DNA of 64,000 nt from Ottelia alismoides (Eukaryota > Streptophyta > Magnoliopsida > Alismatales > Hydrocharitaceae), in NCBI GenBank assembly GCA_037367405.1, contig JAZKJV010009331.1, forward strand, positions 1,550,001 through 1,614,000, read 5' to 3'. Position 1 is the stretch's first letter. Every line of letters begins with the position of its first letter. Position numbers and translations under genes: made by a program. Positions 24,501-36,179 of this stretch are shown here, one piece after another. The notes under the pieces are model-generated. The model did not search any database and was not told the origin of the DNA. It saw nothing but the letters and a program-made list of their open reading frames with translations.

Positions 24501-25077
24501 TTTGTTTTTATGGTTTTTATTATATTTATTTACACCATGGAATATAGAATATCTATAATTTTTATGGAATTTTGGATTATTTATTTATAGGGATAAATAA
24601 ATAGATGAAAGGTTCTATTTACAAGGTTTATATACAATGAGGAAGGGGAATTTATTTTCTTTTTAATTTTCTTTTGTTTTTCTCATTTTTAATTTTATAT
24701 TTACAAATATATACAAGTATTTACAAATAAATACAACCAATTTTTATTTTTGTTTTTAGAGGAAAATATTTTTATTTATTTATAGGTATATTTACACTCA
24801 TGAGCATCCTTATCTCCCTCTACTTTGGCTTTTATGCGGCCAGGCCCATGCTGAGCCCTCCCTTGGGATTAGGTCGCTCAATATTTATTCTAAATATCTC
24901 CCTCTTTTTCTTTTAATTCTTTATTCTTTTATTTATGCACAAAAACATGCTAATTATTTATTTTTATACAATGCATGCAATTTGGTAATTACTGATATTT
25001 ACAAATATATACATGTGTTTGACAAAGTTTTTGTAGGTAAAATAAAAGAATAAAGAGTGATGAATGGGTATTCATAA
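21524..25077 (-). repeat. Element C 5' LTR
   Basis: Matches the left LTR (7565-11217) over its whole length. It starts TGATGAGCCG on the plus strand and ends TATTCATAA, where the canonical last bases TCATCA have changed by one base. It lacks about 100 bp present in the left copy around 8260-8400; at the junction (22245-22270) is a short TTTGGATGATATTTG stretch that copies a nearby sequence. The GC-rich island (22900-24120) shows many C/T and G/A differences from the left copy. Confidence 0.92.
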
Positions 25078-25082
25078 ATGGC
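25078..25082. repeat. Target-site duplication of element C, right copy
   Basis: atggc, identical to 7560-7564. Joining the B sequences on either side restores the continuity seen in the other B LTR (ATTATTAAGATGGCCATGG at about 44638). Confidence 0.85.
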
Positions 25083-25242
25083 CATGGTACATAACCCTTA
25101 TTGTACAGAGGGACCTTATAGTACATACATTCATTTAATCTCAAAAAGGGAGTGAAAACAATCAATTACTTTTATTGATGAATCAACTATTACAACAACA
25201 TATATTGTAGGAATGGTTCGCCTCAGTCTCACATGGCTAACA
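25083..25242 (-). repeat. Element B 3' LTR, terminal 160 bp
   Basis: Continues the LTR interrupted at 7564 and ends in GGCTAACA, so on the sense strand the LTR starts TGTTAGCC. It aligns with 44598-44810 and, in reverse, with 63397 onwards. Confidence 0.85.
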
Positions 25243-25254
25243 ATCTCCCACTAG
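25243..25254 (-). other. Element B polypurine tract
   Basis: On the minus strand CTAGTGGGAGAT abuts the LTR start TGTTAGCC. AGTGGGAGAT followed by TGTT is the usual junction in plant copia elements. Confidence 0.8.
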
Positions 25255-25463
25255 CCCTCAGAACCATTCAGGTACCATCTTTAAACACATACTCATTACA
25301 TGCTAGTCGAAAACCTTATGTGTCAAAGGTTGGGTAAGAGGATCATCAACTTTATCGGTAGAGGCCACCTTGATGATGACGATATCACCATGCTTTTGTA
25401 TCTCCCTAATGGTGTGGTATTTCCTTTCCACATGGTTGCTCTTTTAATGCCATCTAGGTTCCC

Positions 25464-26884
25464 TCACTTGGGCAATGGATCCCGGTTATCACAGAGTAAA
25501 GGTATGTGAGTATCATAGGAAACTACACCAAGATCTAGGATGAACTTGCGCAACCATACCGCTTCCTTTGCAGCATCTAATGCGGCGATGCATTCGTCTT
25601 CTGTTGTTGAATATGTTGTAGTGTCCTGCTTCTTGCTTCTCCAACTCATAGCACCATCGTTCAACAGAAAAATAAACCCTGATGTCGACTTTCGATCATC
25701 TATATCTGACTGGAAATCAGAATCTGTATATCCTAAGACTTGGAGATCACCATCTCCATAGACTAAGACGTAATCTTGTGTCCGTCTTGGATACTTGAAA
25801 ATGTTCTTTATTGCATTCTAGTGTTGTTCTCCATAGCAGGATTGGTAACGACTTACCACTCCCACTGCATGGCAGATATCTCTCCTAGTACACATCATGG
25901 CGTATATTAAGCTTCCTATAGACGATACATAGGGGGATCCAGCCATGGCTTTCTTTTCCTCGACAGTTTGAGGAGCTATCCATTTAGACAGGTGGATACT
26001 GTGTCTTAAGTGGAGGAAACCTTTCTTGTTAATATCCATACGGAATCGTTCAAGAATCTTCTTAACGTACCCATGTTTTCATAATCCCAATATCCTCCTT
26101 TCTAGGTTTCTGTACCGCATCAGACCCAAGATGTAGGATGCTTCTCCAAGATCTTTCATCTCGAAGGTGTGATACAACCAAATCTCAATATTGGTAATCA
26201 TCCATGTATCATTCCCAATGATAAAGATGTCATCTACGTAAAGCACGATGAACACAATGGCACTCCCACTAAGCTCCTTGTACACACATGGTTCATCATG
26301 ATTATGCACAAATTCATAACTCTTTATGATTTTGTTAAATGTGATGTTCTAGCTACAAGAAGCTTGTTTGAGCCCATAGATGGACTTCTTCAGCTTGCAC
26401 ACTTTACCATTCTCAGTTATGAAGCCCTGGGGTTGCTCCATATAGATATACTCCTCGAGGTATCCATTGAGGATGGTTGTCTTGACGTCCATCTGCCAAA
26501 TGTCGTAGTCAAGAGATGCCGCTACAGCTAGTAGTGTCCTTATGAACTTAAGCATAGCCATAGGAGAGAATGTCTCATCTTAGTCGATGCCTTCTCTCTG
26601 TTGTAGCCTTTGGCTACGAACTGTGGCTTGAAAGTCTCTACTTTCCCATAAGGTCCCCTCTTTCTCCTGAAGATCCATTTACATCCAATGGGTTTTACCA
26701 CTTTCGGTGGATCCTCTAGAGTCCACACACCATTCTTATGTATGGAGTCAATCTCTGACTTCATTGCTAGCATCCATCTATCCATGTCATGATCTGTGAG
26801 TGCTTCATCCAATGAAGAAGGATCATTTTCAGTTTTACCCGACACATGGAATCCGTACCTTTCAGGTTGTGCAACCACCCTCAA
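25464..26884 (-). pseudogene. Element B reverse transcriptase and RNase H (copia)
   Basis: RT begins at about 26884 with the DPSSLDEALTDHDMDRWMLAMKSE segment and GCKWIFRRKRG. The middle is at 26349-26561 (DVKTTILNGYLEEYIYMEQPQGF) and the catalytic LYVDDIFIIGND at 26079-26309. RNase H follows at 25818-26039 (GSLIYAMMCTRRDICHAVGVVSRYQS) and 25464-25664 (TTYSTTEDECIAALDAAKEAVWLRK). The usual E of TEAEY is followed by a C in this copy. The pieces lie in different frames and are separated by stops, so the enzyme is inactive. Order relative to integrase confirms the copia superfamily. Confidence 0.9.
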
Positions 26885-27059
26885 ACTCCTTCAAAGAAGT
26901 ATGGGTGTTTCATCTTCATTTATCTCTTCATTTTCTGGTTCAGGATGCTCAGAATCCTCAGGAGATTCAATGAATTACTCTACTTCATTTCTATCTTGAC
27001 CTTTAAGGAAGTCATCCTCCATCTCTAGAGATGAAAACCTTTTGGGTCTCAGGGTAATA

Positions 27060-27962
27060 AAGTTGGTATACAATACCATCTTTAACATAACCAACGAATT
27101 AATACTCACGAGAGCGATATTCCAGCTTACTTGCGTCCACGTTGTTTGCATGGACTAAGCAACCGCAAACCCTCAAGTGATTGACACTAGGTTTGGTTTC
27201 ACACCAGATCTCATGAGGAGTCTTAGGTACATATTTGCTAGGAATCTTGTTTATGATATATATCGCAGTCTCTACTGCATATCCCCAGAAAGTAAGTGGT
27301 AAATGTGCTTTGCTCATCATTGAACGGACCATATCAATGATAGTCCTACTGCGTCTTTTAGAAAGACCATTAAGTTGGGGGGTTCCAGGAGGAGTGAGAT
27401 TGGAGACAATTCCATTCTCTTTAAGGTATTCCTTGAATTCATCTAAGAGGTACTCGCAACCTCGGTCAGATCAAATCTGTTTAATCTTCCTATCGGTTTG
27501 GTTCTCAACCAAAGACTTTCCCTTTTTGAACTTTTCAAAGGTTTCAGATTGATGACGTAGTAGGAAGATAAACATGTATCGTGAATGATCATCAATAAAC
27601 ATCAAATAAAATCGATATCCATTTCGAGTCGTGGTACTGAAGGGACCACATACATCAGTATATATAAGGTCAAGAATACCTTCGCATCGTGTAACCATGT
27701 TACAAAATTGCATCCTAGTCATTTTTCCTCGAATACATTGTTCGCATGTAGGTAAAGATTGAATCGATAGAAAATGTAAGGGTCCATCTGTTATAAATCT
27801 ATTGATCCTATCAAAAGATAAATGAGCAAGCCTTTGATGCCAAATCATGTTTGAATGATTTCCATTCTCCCTTGATCTTTTAGGGTTTTTCTTATTATTA
27901 GTGGTAGTAACATTCATGACATGTTCATCAATGCACAATTCATAGAGTTCACCAGAACTCAA
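27060..27962 (-). pseudogene. Element B integrase (copia)
   Basis: The pre-integrase zinc-binding segment is WHQRLAHLSFDRINRF ... CEQCIRGKM at 27471-27962. The core starts with DLIYTDVCGPFS and FIDDHSRYMFIFLL. The C-terminal core continues at 27099-27332 (SMMSKAHLPLTFWGYAVETAIYIINKIPSK ... RVCGCLVHA). A frame change lies between 27332 and 27471, where the catalytic glutamate region should be, with the GTPGGVRLE-type segment in other frames. It lies upstream of RT in the reading direction, as in all copia elements. Confidence 0.88.
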
Positions 27963-28214
27963 AACACCATCTGCAATATGTTTATCATAATGACTTGTGA
28001 CTAATTTATTATAGAAAGTGAATGAATATCAACTTCTAATAAGCTTAGATACAGATATAAAATTCCATCTGACTTCAGGTACATACATACACTTTTTAAG
28101 TACTAGGACTCATCCACTAGATAATGATAATCAGCAGGTCCCGACGGCGACTGCTGCAACACTTGCATCAGATCCCATCAAGATGACTATCTCCCCTTCT
28201 TCGAGATTCTTAGT

Positions 28215-28330
28215 TTCTTAAATAGATGCAACAAATTTCATACATGAATAGAAGCACCGGAATCAACAACCCAACTTCCTTCTTGTCCAACGAGAAAATT
28301 GGTTCCAACGATGAAAGTAGATTTCATACA
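28215..28330 (-). pseudogene. Element B protease remnant (copia)
   Basis: The reverse strand at 28239-28274 reads WVVDSGASIHV, the aspartic protease active site of copia polyproteins (DSGAS). It is immediately followed by a TGA codon. The frame is too short for the longer open stretches in the region but is in the correct place between gag and integrase. Confidence 0.7.
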
Positions 28331-28359
28331 TGGAGGGGCTTTACCTTTGTTGGCGGACT

Positions 28360-29164
28360 TCATGTATTCTGGACAATTGCGCTTCCAGTGCATGTCTTCT
28401 TGTAGTGGTAACAAATATCAGTCTTCTTCGATGCTATCATCGTGGATGCATTGTAAGATGAGCCAACACCTTGACTCTTCTTCTTTCTCTTCTGGGCTGG
28501 GCCCTTTCGAGAACCTAGCTTCTGACCGCGCTTTTCTTTGACTTGTGCAACCATTACATTGCCAGAGGGGCCATCCTTCCTCATTACGTCTTCAGCAGAC
28601 TTTAATGTAGCCAAAAGCCCAGTGTTAGTGAAATCAACTTTGCTCACGTGGAATGTGACAACAAAGTTGTTGAAGGACTAAGGGAGCAACAACAGAATGA
28701 AGTCAGCTTGCATGTTTGCATCCATGTCGGCTCCTTGGTTTTCAATTCAGAAGGGTACCCAAACATTTTCAATACATGCTCTCTGACAGAGGTCCCCTCC
28801 TGCATCTTGCGTGAATAAGATGTCTCATTATATTATAAAGCTGTGTGTGATTTACGTCACCGACCATTTCCCTCATATTCATCATAATATCATAGCAAGA
28901 GGCCAATTCCACATGTTGCTTCTGCAACACATTAGACAATGAACCCAGAATGTAACATCGTGCTAGATTATATTCTTCCTCATATTTTTCTTTATAACTG
29001 ATTTCTTCCAGAGTCTTTGTGTCTGTGTATATATTCTTTGTCAGCATATAAGATATGCGTTGAGCCGAAAGAACAAGATCCAAATTTCGGATCCAATCCG
29101 AATAATTTGGTCCGGTCAGTTGATTGACCTCCAGAAGCCTGCTAAGTGGGTTTATGTACTTCAT
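28360..29164 (-). pseudogene. Element B gag (copia)
   Basis: The N-terminal 131 codons (28769-29164) read MKYINPLSRLLEVNQLTGPNYSDWIRNL and so on, a typical UBN2/copia gag start, preceded by a candidate 3' splice site. A second open piece (28360-28647) is basic and includes KEKRGQKLGSRKGPAQKRKKKSQG, then the start of a zinc knuckle, ICYHYKKT, which is lost through a shift. In an intact copia gag the knuckle would read through to the protease. The two pieces are in different frames. Confidence 0.82.
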
Positions 29165-29167
29165 TTT

Positions 29168-29321
29168 CTAAAATTAAGAATGCACTGTATTAGAACATAT
29201 AAATAATTATATATTCAATTTAAAAATATATGAGTAAGGAATTTCTAATCAACTTAGTCTTGCTTTTTCAACTTTGAAAGTTCATCCCCTTAATCACTTT
29301 CAAGTCAAGAGACATACTTAC
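29168..29321 (-). other. Candidate leader intron in element B, ending at the gag ATG
   Basis: On the minus strand GCG is followed by GTAAGTATGTCTC (5' splice site, base 29321 is the G of GT). A T-rich TTCTTAATTTTAG ends at 29168, just before AAAATG of gag. The 154-nt interval is A/T-rich, as plant introns are. The same GTAAGTAT followed by RTCTCTT is kept at 59657 in the diverged element E. Splicing is predicted from sequence only. Confidence 0.4.
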
Positions 29322-30886
29322 CGCTATATCTCAAGAAAGAACTGGGATCTCCTCTTTATCTTTGTCACATCCCAAGAATATGAGAACATGTGACTCAAAT
29401 AAAGAGAAGTGGAAACACATTCCACTTTGCAAGTCCAACTTGCATTTCCTAATTCGGTCTTTAACATCTGGACCCACCACCCCTAAGGTGATGTTGACCC
29501 ATAATTAATTGAACCAATCATCGACCGGCTTAAAACTCACTATACACAATCCAATATCGCCGCAATAATATGAGAAGACAATATTGGGGTCATTACATAT
29601 ACGGACATACTCTTTCATGAAGCGAAGAGCCCAATCCAAAAGGCTTGTATGCAGGAGTTGTCACTTCGGACACGTGTCTCCTCCATACAATATCTGACGA
29701 TGGAACCCTTCGCCTTGACGGGAGACCATGGATGTCACTTATGTGATCCTTCACCTCATATTCAAATTTTAATTAATTATCATGAATCATATTCATATAA
29801 TTAATTCTCCTAATGGAAATACACATCTATTCATAATAGAGTGTTTTAATTGGATATAATTAGTTTAATCACAAAAAATCAATTATCAACCCAATTCAAT
29901 CAACAAATTTAATTGTTACTTGAAATTATTATATTACCTCAAAGTACGTATTAATTCAAATAATTATAATTAGAAAAATACATCGTGATCTCTCCTGCAT
30001 TATCGAGACCCTACCCAATGTCATGGCCAGTACCGACGGGTGTGGAACAGACCGCACGTGGTGCAACCTGCTACCCCAACGATCCCGTATAGACATCATA
30101 TCCACCTCAGGAAAGGATAATGCCAAATTAATCATTATGTACTTGAGATGACAATCGATTCTTCAACTGAAGTTATACCATATAGTAATAATAAAAAAAA
30201 CTTTTTTATTTTAAGGAAATTTGCTAAACAAATTCAAAATCCTATTCAAGCATGTTTGTTTGTTGATTGTGCAACTAATTGTGATCTAGATCTTATCTAA
30301 TCAATTATCAGTTAAGGAAATGAAAATTAAGAAAATAATTATCATTAAATATTTCTCAAACATTTTTCATTATTAATTCAGGAAATTAATCACTAATTTC
30401 ACTAATTGGCAATCACATGGTTCTTGATTAGGAATGTAATTTCTAGCAGTGAGCCCCACTTACTAAAATTAACATATCTCGATCAAATTAAATCCAAATT
30501 ACGCAAAATAAGTTTTCAAAGTTTAATAAATTTAATTTATGACGGAATCTAAGTGAATTTCATGCTTTTCAAGGCGTATAAAAACAGTAATAAACTCTTT
30601 AATCATGTTAAGATTCGCAGTCCCCAAAGCAGTAGATATATGTTCATTAAAATGATCGTAACTTGAGAAAATGGAATCCAAATTACGCAAAATCAAATTA
30701 TACGTTTTTCTTATTTAATGGGGAACGAAAAAACAAGTGATTATTTAGTGTTTAAACATTTTAAACGTGGCAGAAATTGTTCACTAAATAGAGATGCGAA
30801 AATGAAATGTGATAAAACTTTTACAATCCCTAACGAACCCAAGTCCTGATAGGTTTATGGATCGCATCCAAAACCTCCGACCTAAG
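29322..30886 (-). other. Element B 5' leader, non-coding
   Basis: About 1.6 kb between primer-binding site and the candidate intron. The part at 29500-29760 (GTCAAGGCGAAGGGTTC, ACAACTCCTGCATACAA on the sense strand) is clearly conserved in element E at 59240-59345. No open frame of note was seen. Confidence 0.6.
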
Positions 30887-30898
30887 GCTATGATACCA
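30887..30898 (-). other. Element B primer-binding site (initiator tRNA-Met)
   Basis: On the minus strand TGGTATCATAGC follows the LTR end after AG. The usual plant site is TGGTATCAGAGC, so this copy has one difference. Confidence 0.8.
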
Positions 30899-30900
30899 CT

Positions 30901-33272
30901 AGAAGGATATGGAATTATCCCCATGCTCATCACAGAAGCATGTCGACCATACCAAATACGATCGAGAACGACTAGTCGCACTAGTTGTTCGATGCAACGG
31001 AATTTTATAAAAAATCATGTGATGAAACCACATGATTCAATAACACTTCTTGAATCGTTTCAACTAACCACGTACATAGATAAAGGAATACCTCTTGTAG
31101 CGTGGTTCCAATCTAGACTCTAAGAAAAAGAGACCTCCAGTCTCAAGTTCGATCTTTGGAGGAGACGCTTGCGAGTGCGGGGATGAACCACGTGCTTCTC
31201 GCAATCCAAGATGCTTATCCATGTAAAAGAACTCCTGATCTCGTCGCACGAGATCGTACGTCTTCTTCGCGAGTGTGGCGCACCAAAGAAGATGGAGAAC
31301 CAAGGGTCGTTGAGGCGGCAGCACAAAGGTGAAGCGACGACGACGTCTTCTTCCCTCTAGGGATAGGGTGGACGGCCACCCAATAAGAGGGAGGGAGAGA
31401 GGGCGTGCGAATGAGAGAGAGGATAGAGCTTGTTATTGTTATTATTGTAACCAAGATGAGTACGGGGAGCCTCATATTATATAGGATTTTGGGAGTCCAT
31501 GGATCACAATGCATGGACTACACAAAATCGATGGTTGAGCTTGATTTGTGCTTCTTTGGCCGAGATCTTGTTGGTAAAAAACCCACAACAGTTAATTTAA
31601 TATAGATTAAATATATATTGTTAAATCAATATAATTCAATCCTAAAATTAAATCAATCAAACTTACATATAATAGGATGGAGATTACACTCTCCATATAG
31701 GAGAGTGGACGACCACCCTTTCCATATAGGATTTGGTGGTTGTCCAACCTTCCAATATGGAAGGGATGTATCTCATGCAATCTTATGCCATCTCATGCAA
31801 TCTTGTGAGATTGCATTATTCCTTAGAAATCTCCATAATTTCACAACAACACTTGTTGTATATAATTCAACAAAATAATTCATAATTATTTTGTCAATAT
31901 TGTAATCTTGCCATTGGAAATTTGTGAATCACATTCACAACCTAAAATAACATGTGATTTATGTTTTCTATTAATTATCTAATGTGAATCCAATTCACAC
32001 AAATAATTAATCAACAATTATAAATCATAATAAGCTCTCTCTAATACAATATAAATCACATTTATAATATATTATGAATAATTGGATATTACCATCCACA
32101 TTATTCTCATCCATAATAATTAAATCACATTTAATTAAATTGGATTATCATTCACATGTATCCCAATAATGTGAATCAAATCCACATCATTCAAGATAAT
32201 TAAATCACATTTAATTATCCATTTCTCAATGCTTAGATATAATTCAACTATGGAATTTTTCTTGAATCCTTTCAAGAATAATGCGCTCCTCCACAGATAC
32301 TTGGAGATAAGGATAGGACGATTGTATGTTCCATGTATAGTGACTTGGATATTGAGATTAAGTCTAAAATCTAGATCTCGCGTACCTCTCATAGATTCTT
32401 GATTAAATCAAGATCATAAATTTAATCTTCTCATTGCATCTTAATCACATTCAGATCAATGTCCAACACCTAAACCAAGATCAGATTACTTCTCTACTGA
32501 GAGGATTCACTAAAATCCAAACCTATTTCATCACTCCCTCAGAATGGAAGCATCAGGGTTTTACAATCGTTTATGATCACATCACCCTCAGGTATTCCTA
32601 ATACCTATACATCATGTATACTGGAAGACCTATGAAAAACCCAAAGATAAAGATCAATTTAACAGTGTCATCTTCAGGTTTTTATAAACAAGTTTCTCAT
32701 TGTTGGTAATTCGGAGTTGGTATCCATCATTTGCTATCACAAAGCATATATCATACCTAAAAATTCTTGTCATGCTTCCAAAGCACGATGACCATGCAAG
32801 GAATTTGATCGGTCCCAATACCTTATGAGTGAGCTCATGTCTTCCGGTTCACAAGTGAACCCGTATGATCCCTTTGAGAGATCATATTACTCATATGCCC
32901 TCATATGCACACCAACTCATCGGTGTATAGACCATGATTAGGTCATCTACCTATTGGTCTGCCAAATATACATACATAGACATATAGTAACAAATATGTC
33001 TCTAGTCAGACAATGTGTGCCTATATGGTGACAGTATACGATATAGGACTTTGGTTATCTCGATCTTATTAAGTCAACTCTTTGACCTAACTAATCTGAC
33101 ACCTCTGAATCTCTATTCTTATGTAAAGGACCTGCATTTAGAGGTCAGTCAGATATTAGCCTAATGAGAAAGGATTGCCATCTCCTACTCTGCCTGGAGA
33201 TCATCTCTTTATAAGCATTTGATGGTGCTTTATGAGTCCTCTATCTAACTCCTTAAATATTCATCCATACAC
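30901..33272 (-). repeat. Element B 5' LTR, larger segment
   Basis: Aligns with 5157-7564. The first base at 30901 is A where T is expected (AGAAGG against TGAAGG). It is interrupted at 33272 by element D; the remaining 213 bp follow at 44598-44810. It is a low-GC sequence with repeated TAATTAAATCACATTTAAT-like stretches near 32040-32220 and no conserved coding frame. Confidence 0.88.
33268..33272. repeat. Target-site duplication of element D, left copy
   Basis: tacac, identical to 44593-44597 on the other side of element D. Confidence 0.85.
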
Positions 33273-36159
33273 TGATGAATCCGCGATTCATCATCTTAAT
33301 ATCTTGATCTTAGCAAAATCCCCGAGTAAAATCCCAAATAAATGTCCATAAAATCAATAAATTAACAAAATACCTCTTGTAAATAAAACTCACTAATTAC
33401 TGTATATAAGATTGTACAAAATAAATTAACAATAAAAAAAAAAGTCGCAAAATCAAAGGAGTTTTATAATTGTAAATAGCCCAAAACTTCATGGATTTTT
33501 AATAATTTCATTTCAACTCCTTTTTGGCTAATTCTTTCTCTAACTTGTTCATAATAATGTACATAAAAAATACAAAATAAATTATATCTCAAATAATTGC
33601 TCCTAGATCCCAAAGAGAAAAAGCCGTAAAGACCATCTTCCAAGCTAAATTCCCGCTCCGTATGAAATCCAAATTCACCAAACTCACTTTTAAAGTTCAA
33701 GTTAGAAAATTATCTATCCAACGGAAGTGGTTTCATTAAAATCGGAGCTCGTTTGCAAAAGTTGGGTTTTGGGACCTAGATGTACATTGTATACCTTGTA
33801 TATATTCATTCTTTCTTTCTTCATTTTTTATTTTATCTTTCTTAATTACTAAAAAAAAAATTCATTGTGGTTTTGTATTTTGATTGTACTATTTTATTGT
33901 ATTTTCTTATTGTACATAGTTACTATTAAAAAGACAAAAAAAAATATAAAAAGAAAAGCAAACAAAAAAATATGTACATGTTGTAGTCTTCTTTTGTAAA
34001 TTCTCCACTCTTTCTTATCTTTTATTTTATTGTATTATAAGTAGCCTACTTTATTTCATTTCATTTTTTATTTATTTAATAACATTCTCTACAATAACTT
34101 CCCTTTCTCCATTAACCTCCAAGTCTTCTTTCAACTCCCATTCCACCCCACATTCTTCATCTAACTCCCATTCAACTCCACCAATAATCTAACTTCTCAT
34201 TCAACACCACCACCTCTCTAACTCCCATTATTCATCTCTTTATAATCATCTCCACATCCACATTTTTCCCCATCCACCATTCTTATAGAATAAGGAGATA
34301 GCTTGGAGTGTTTTGTTGGTGACAGCGGCGAAGCATCGTCCTCAAGCGACGACCTCCTTCAGGTGAGATCCGCGGAGCTCCGCTTCGCGTCACGAGTTCC
34401 CCGTCGAGCTCGCATAGCTTCTCCGATTTTTATTTCGCCAATCGGATCGAGGCAACAACAGGAGTTCAGCATAGCTGCTCCGCAAATCCGGCGAAGAATC
34501 AGGTAAGTATTTCTCATCATTTCTATTGTTACTTATTTTATCTAATATTCTGTTTTCTTGTTGTCTTGATCATTATTTTTTTACTACCATCACTTCACCA
34601 CCTATCATTTATATCCCCATTTCCACCTACTCTCATTTGTTTATATCACATCATATTTCATCACCATCTTCATCATTTCATCACCATAATGTCCCCCTCA
34701 TTCTCATTTCTTTTTGCATTCTCTGTTTAAAAAAATCAAAAAAAAATTATTTGCATCAAATCAGTAAAAAATCATTCAAAAAAAATCAAAAAAAAATAAA
34801 AATCGGAAGGAGCAACAGGTGAAGGTTCCACCCGCCGCCCCTCCCACCTTTTCTGCCGCCCCTCCGCCGCGCGCCGTCTCCTCCTTGCCATCCACCGCCC
34901 CTCCGCCGCGCGCCGTCTCCTCCTTGCGGCCGCGCGCGGCCGCCGCCCACCATCCCCTTTGGGTTCCACCATCATCGGCCTGGAGAAGAAGGTCTTCTCT
35001 CTCTTTTATTTTTTTTATTGTAAAAATTGCATTTATTATTTCTCTAGTTCTTGTAATTACAGTTTAGTCCCTGTGTGGTTTATGTTGTTTATTTTCAATT
35101 TCTACTTTGCACTCATACCCCTGTGTTCGCACTGAAATTTGGACTTTGTTTTGGCATCAATTTGTTCAATGAAAAATACCTTTGTGTGGAGCAACTAATT
35201 CTATACCTTGTGGATATTTATTTGTATTTTTGTGAGTAATGGGTAATTAATTAAAAATGTTCAACTGAATTTTAGCATATTTTACCCATTCCGTGCTCTT
35301 AAATTAATATCTCACAAACGGTTGCTTTAAAAATTCCACAAAAATTATATATGATGCCTTGATATGAGATGTAATTACTATCCAAATTTCATCTAAAATG
35401 GAGTTGTCTTGTGCGTGTAATAAATTGTAGAGTGTTTTTAGTTTTTGATTTTTAATTAAATCCACATATATTCTTTTTGTGAAATTTCAACTCTCCTGGA
35501 TTCTAGATCTAAATATCTTTTTGAGATAATTCGCATTTTGATTAATTTGATAACGTGGATTAATTAGGAATTAATTACTCATTTCCACTCTGTTTTCACT
35601 AAAAAATTCATAAAAAATTCATAACTTGTCAAAAAATTCCAAAAAAATTACTGTAGTCTTCTTGCATCATGTTTTAGCTCCAGTAATTTTTTCCTAATTT
35701 TTGCTTACTGTATGTGTGAAAAATTGTGAAAAAACCCATAAAAAGTGTGCATTTTTCTTTATTGCATATTAACCCCTAAAATTCTAAAAAAATGTGTTTT
35801 GCATTCATCACTGGATTAGGATTCTAGAAAAAATACAAATTAGCTAAATTGGACTTCTTTTCCATTAAACTTAATTTGGCTAAGTTGTAGGCTTTCTTAG
35901 GTGCTTAATTCACCTGCATTGGCATCTGATTTGCATTAAAAAAATATAAAAAAAAACCGCATTGGATATCTAGATCTTAAATTTGCTAATTAACCCCAAA
36001 GTTGTTCCTTTGCCTCCCTGAGTTCGACCCCGGACTTGCCCGGGATATAAATTAAGCCGAGACACTCTTCGCGGAGATCTTCTCTCGGTTCTGACCGAAT
36101 CGCTGAGTACACGTACTACAACGTGACTAAATTAAAAACCGTATTCAGCGACACGTCAG
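33273..36159 (+). repeat. Element D 5' LTR
   Basis: Starts with an inverted repeat (TGATGAAT, five bases, ATTCATCA) and ends CAGCGACACGTCA. It is nearly identical to 41703-44592. Three zones are visible: AT-rich (33273-34260), a GC-rich block (34310-34980) with possible 5' splice sites, and AT-rich again. TATAAG at about 34039 and TTATAATC at about 34240 could act as TATA elements upstream of the GC-rich block. The arginine-rich frame on the opposite strand (34772-34975) is low-complexity GC sequence, not a gene. Confidence 0.95.
34490..34515 (+). promoter_or_regulatory. Strong 5' splice-site consensus in the element D LTR
   Basis: ATCAG is followed by GTAAGTATTT, a perfect plant donor, with GT at 34503-34504. 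The same site is kept at 42937-42938 in the other LTR. A second donor-like CAACAG-GTGAAG is at about 34817. A pyrimidine-rich tract ending in AAG directly precedes the first ATG at 37344 and could be the acceptor. Use of the site is inferred. Confidence 0.45.
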
Positions 36160-36161
36160 AT

Positions 36162-36179
36162 GGCGCCGTTGCCGGGGAG
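36162..36179 (+). other. Element D primer-binding site (tRNA-Asp)
   Basis: TGGCGCCGTTGCCGGGGA, two bases after the LTR end, matches all 18 bases complementary to the 3' end of plant tRNA-Asp (GUC). Confidence 0.92.

Larger units (their letters stand above)
7565..25077 (-). mobile_element. Element C: Athila-type Ty3/gypsy retrotransposon with gag-pol
   Basis: A complete 17.5 kb element on the minus strand, inserted in the 3' LTR of copia element B. It has 3653 bp and 3554 bp LTRs, terminal TGATGA/TCATCA inverted bases, a tRNA-Asp-type primer-binding site, a polypurine tract, and gag, protease, RT, RNase H and integrase in gypsy order. Athila affiliation comes from the RT (CNAPATFQRCMLSIFSDMV, FMDDFS) and the tRNA-Asp site. 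No membrane-type env ORF is present: about 2 kb after integrase is non-coding. Stops and frameshifts mean this copy is not autonomous now, but its domains are far better preserved than those of A. Confidence 0.93.

Noticed and set aside
34772..35067. Arginine-rich or proline/alanine-rich frames in the element D LTR GC block
   Set aside because: Low-complexity GCCGCC-type sequence gives open frames on both strands; they are nearly identical in the two LTRs only because the LTRs are nearly identical.
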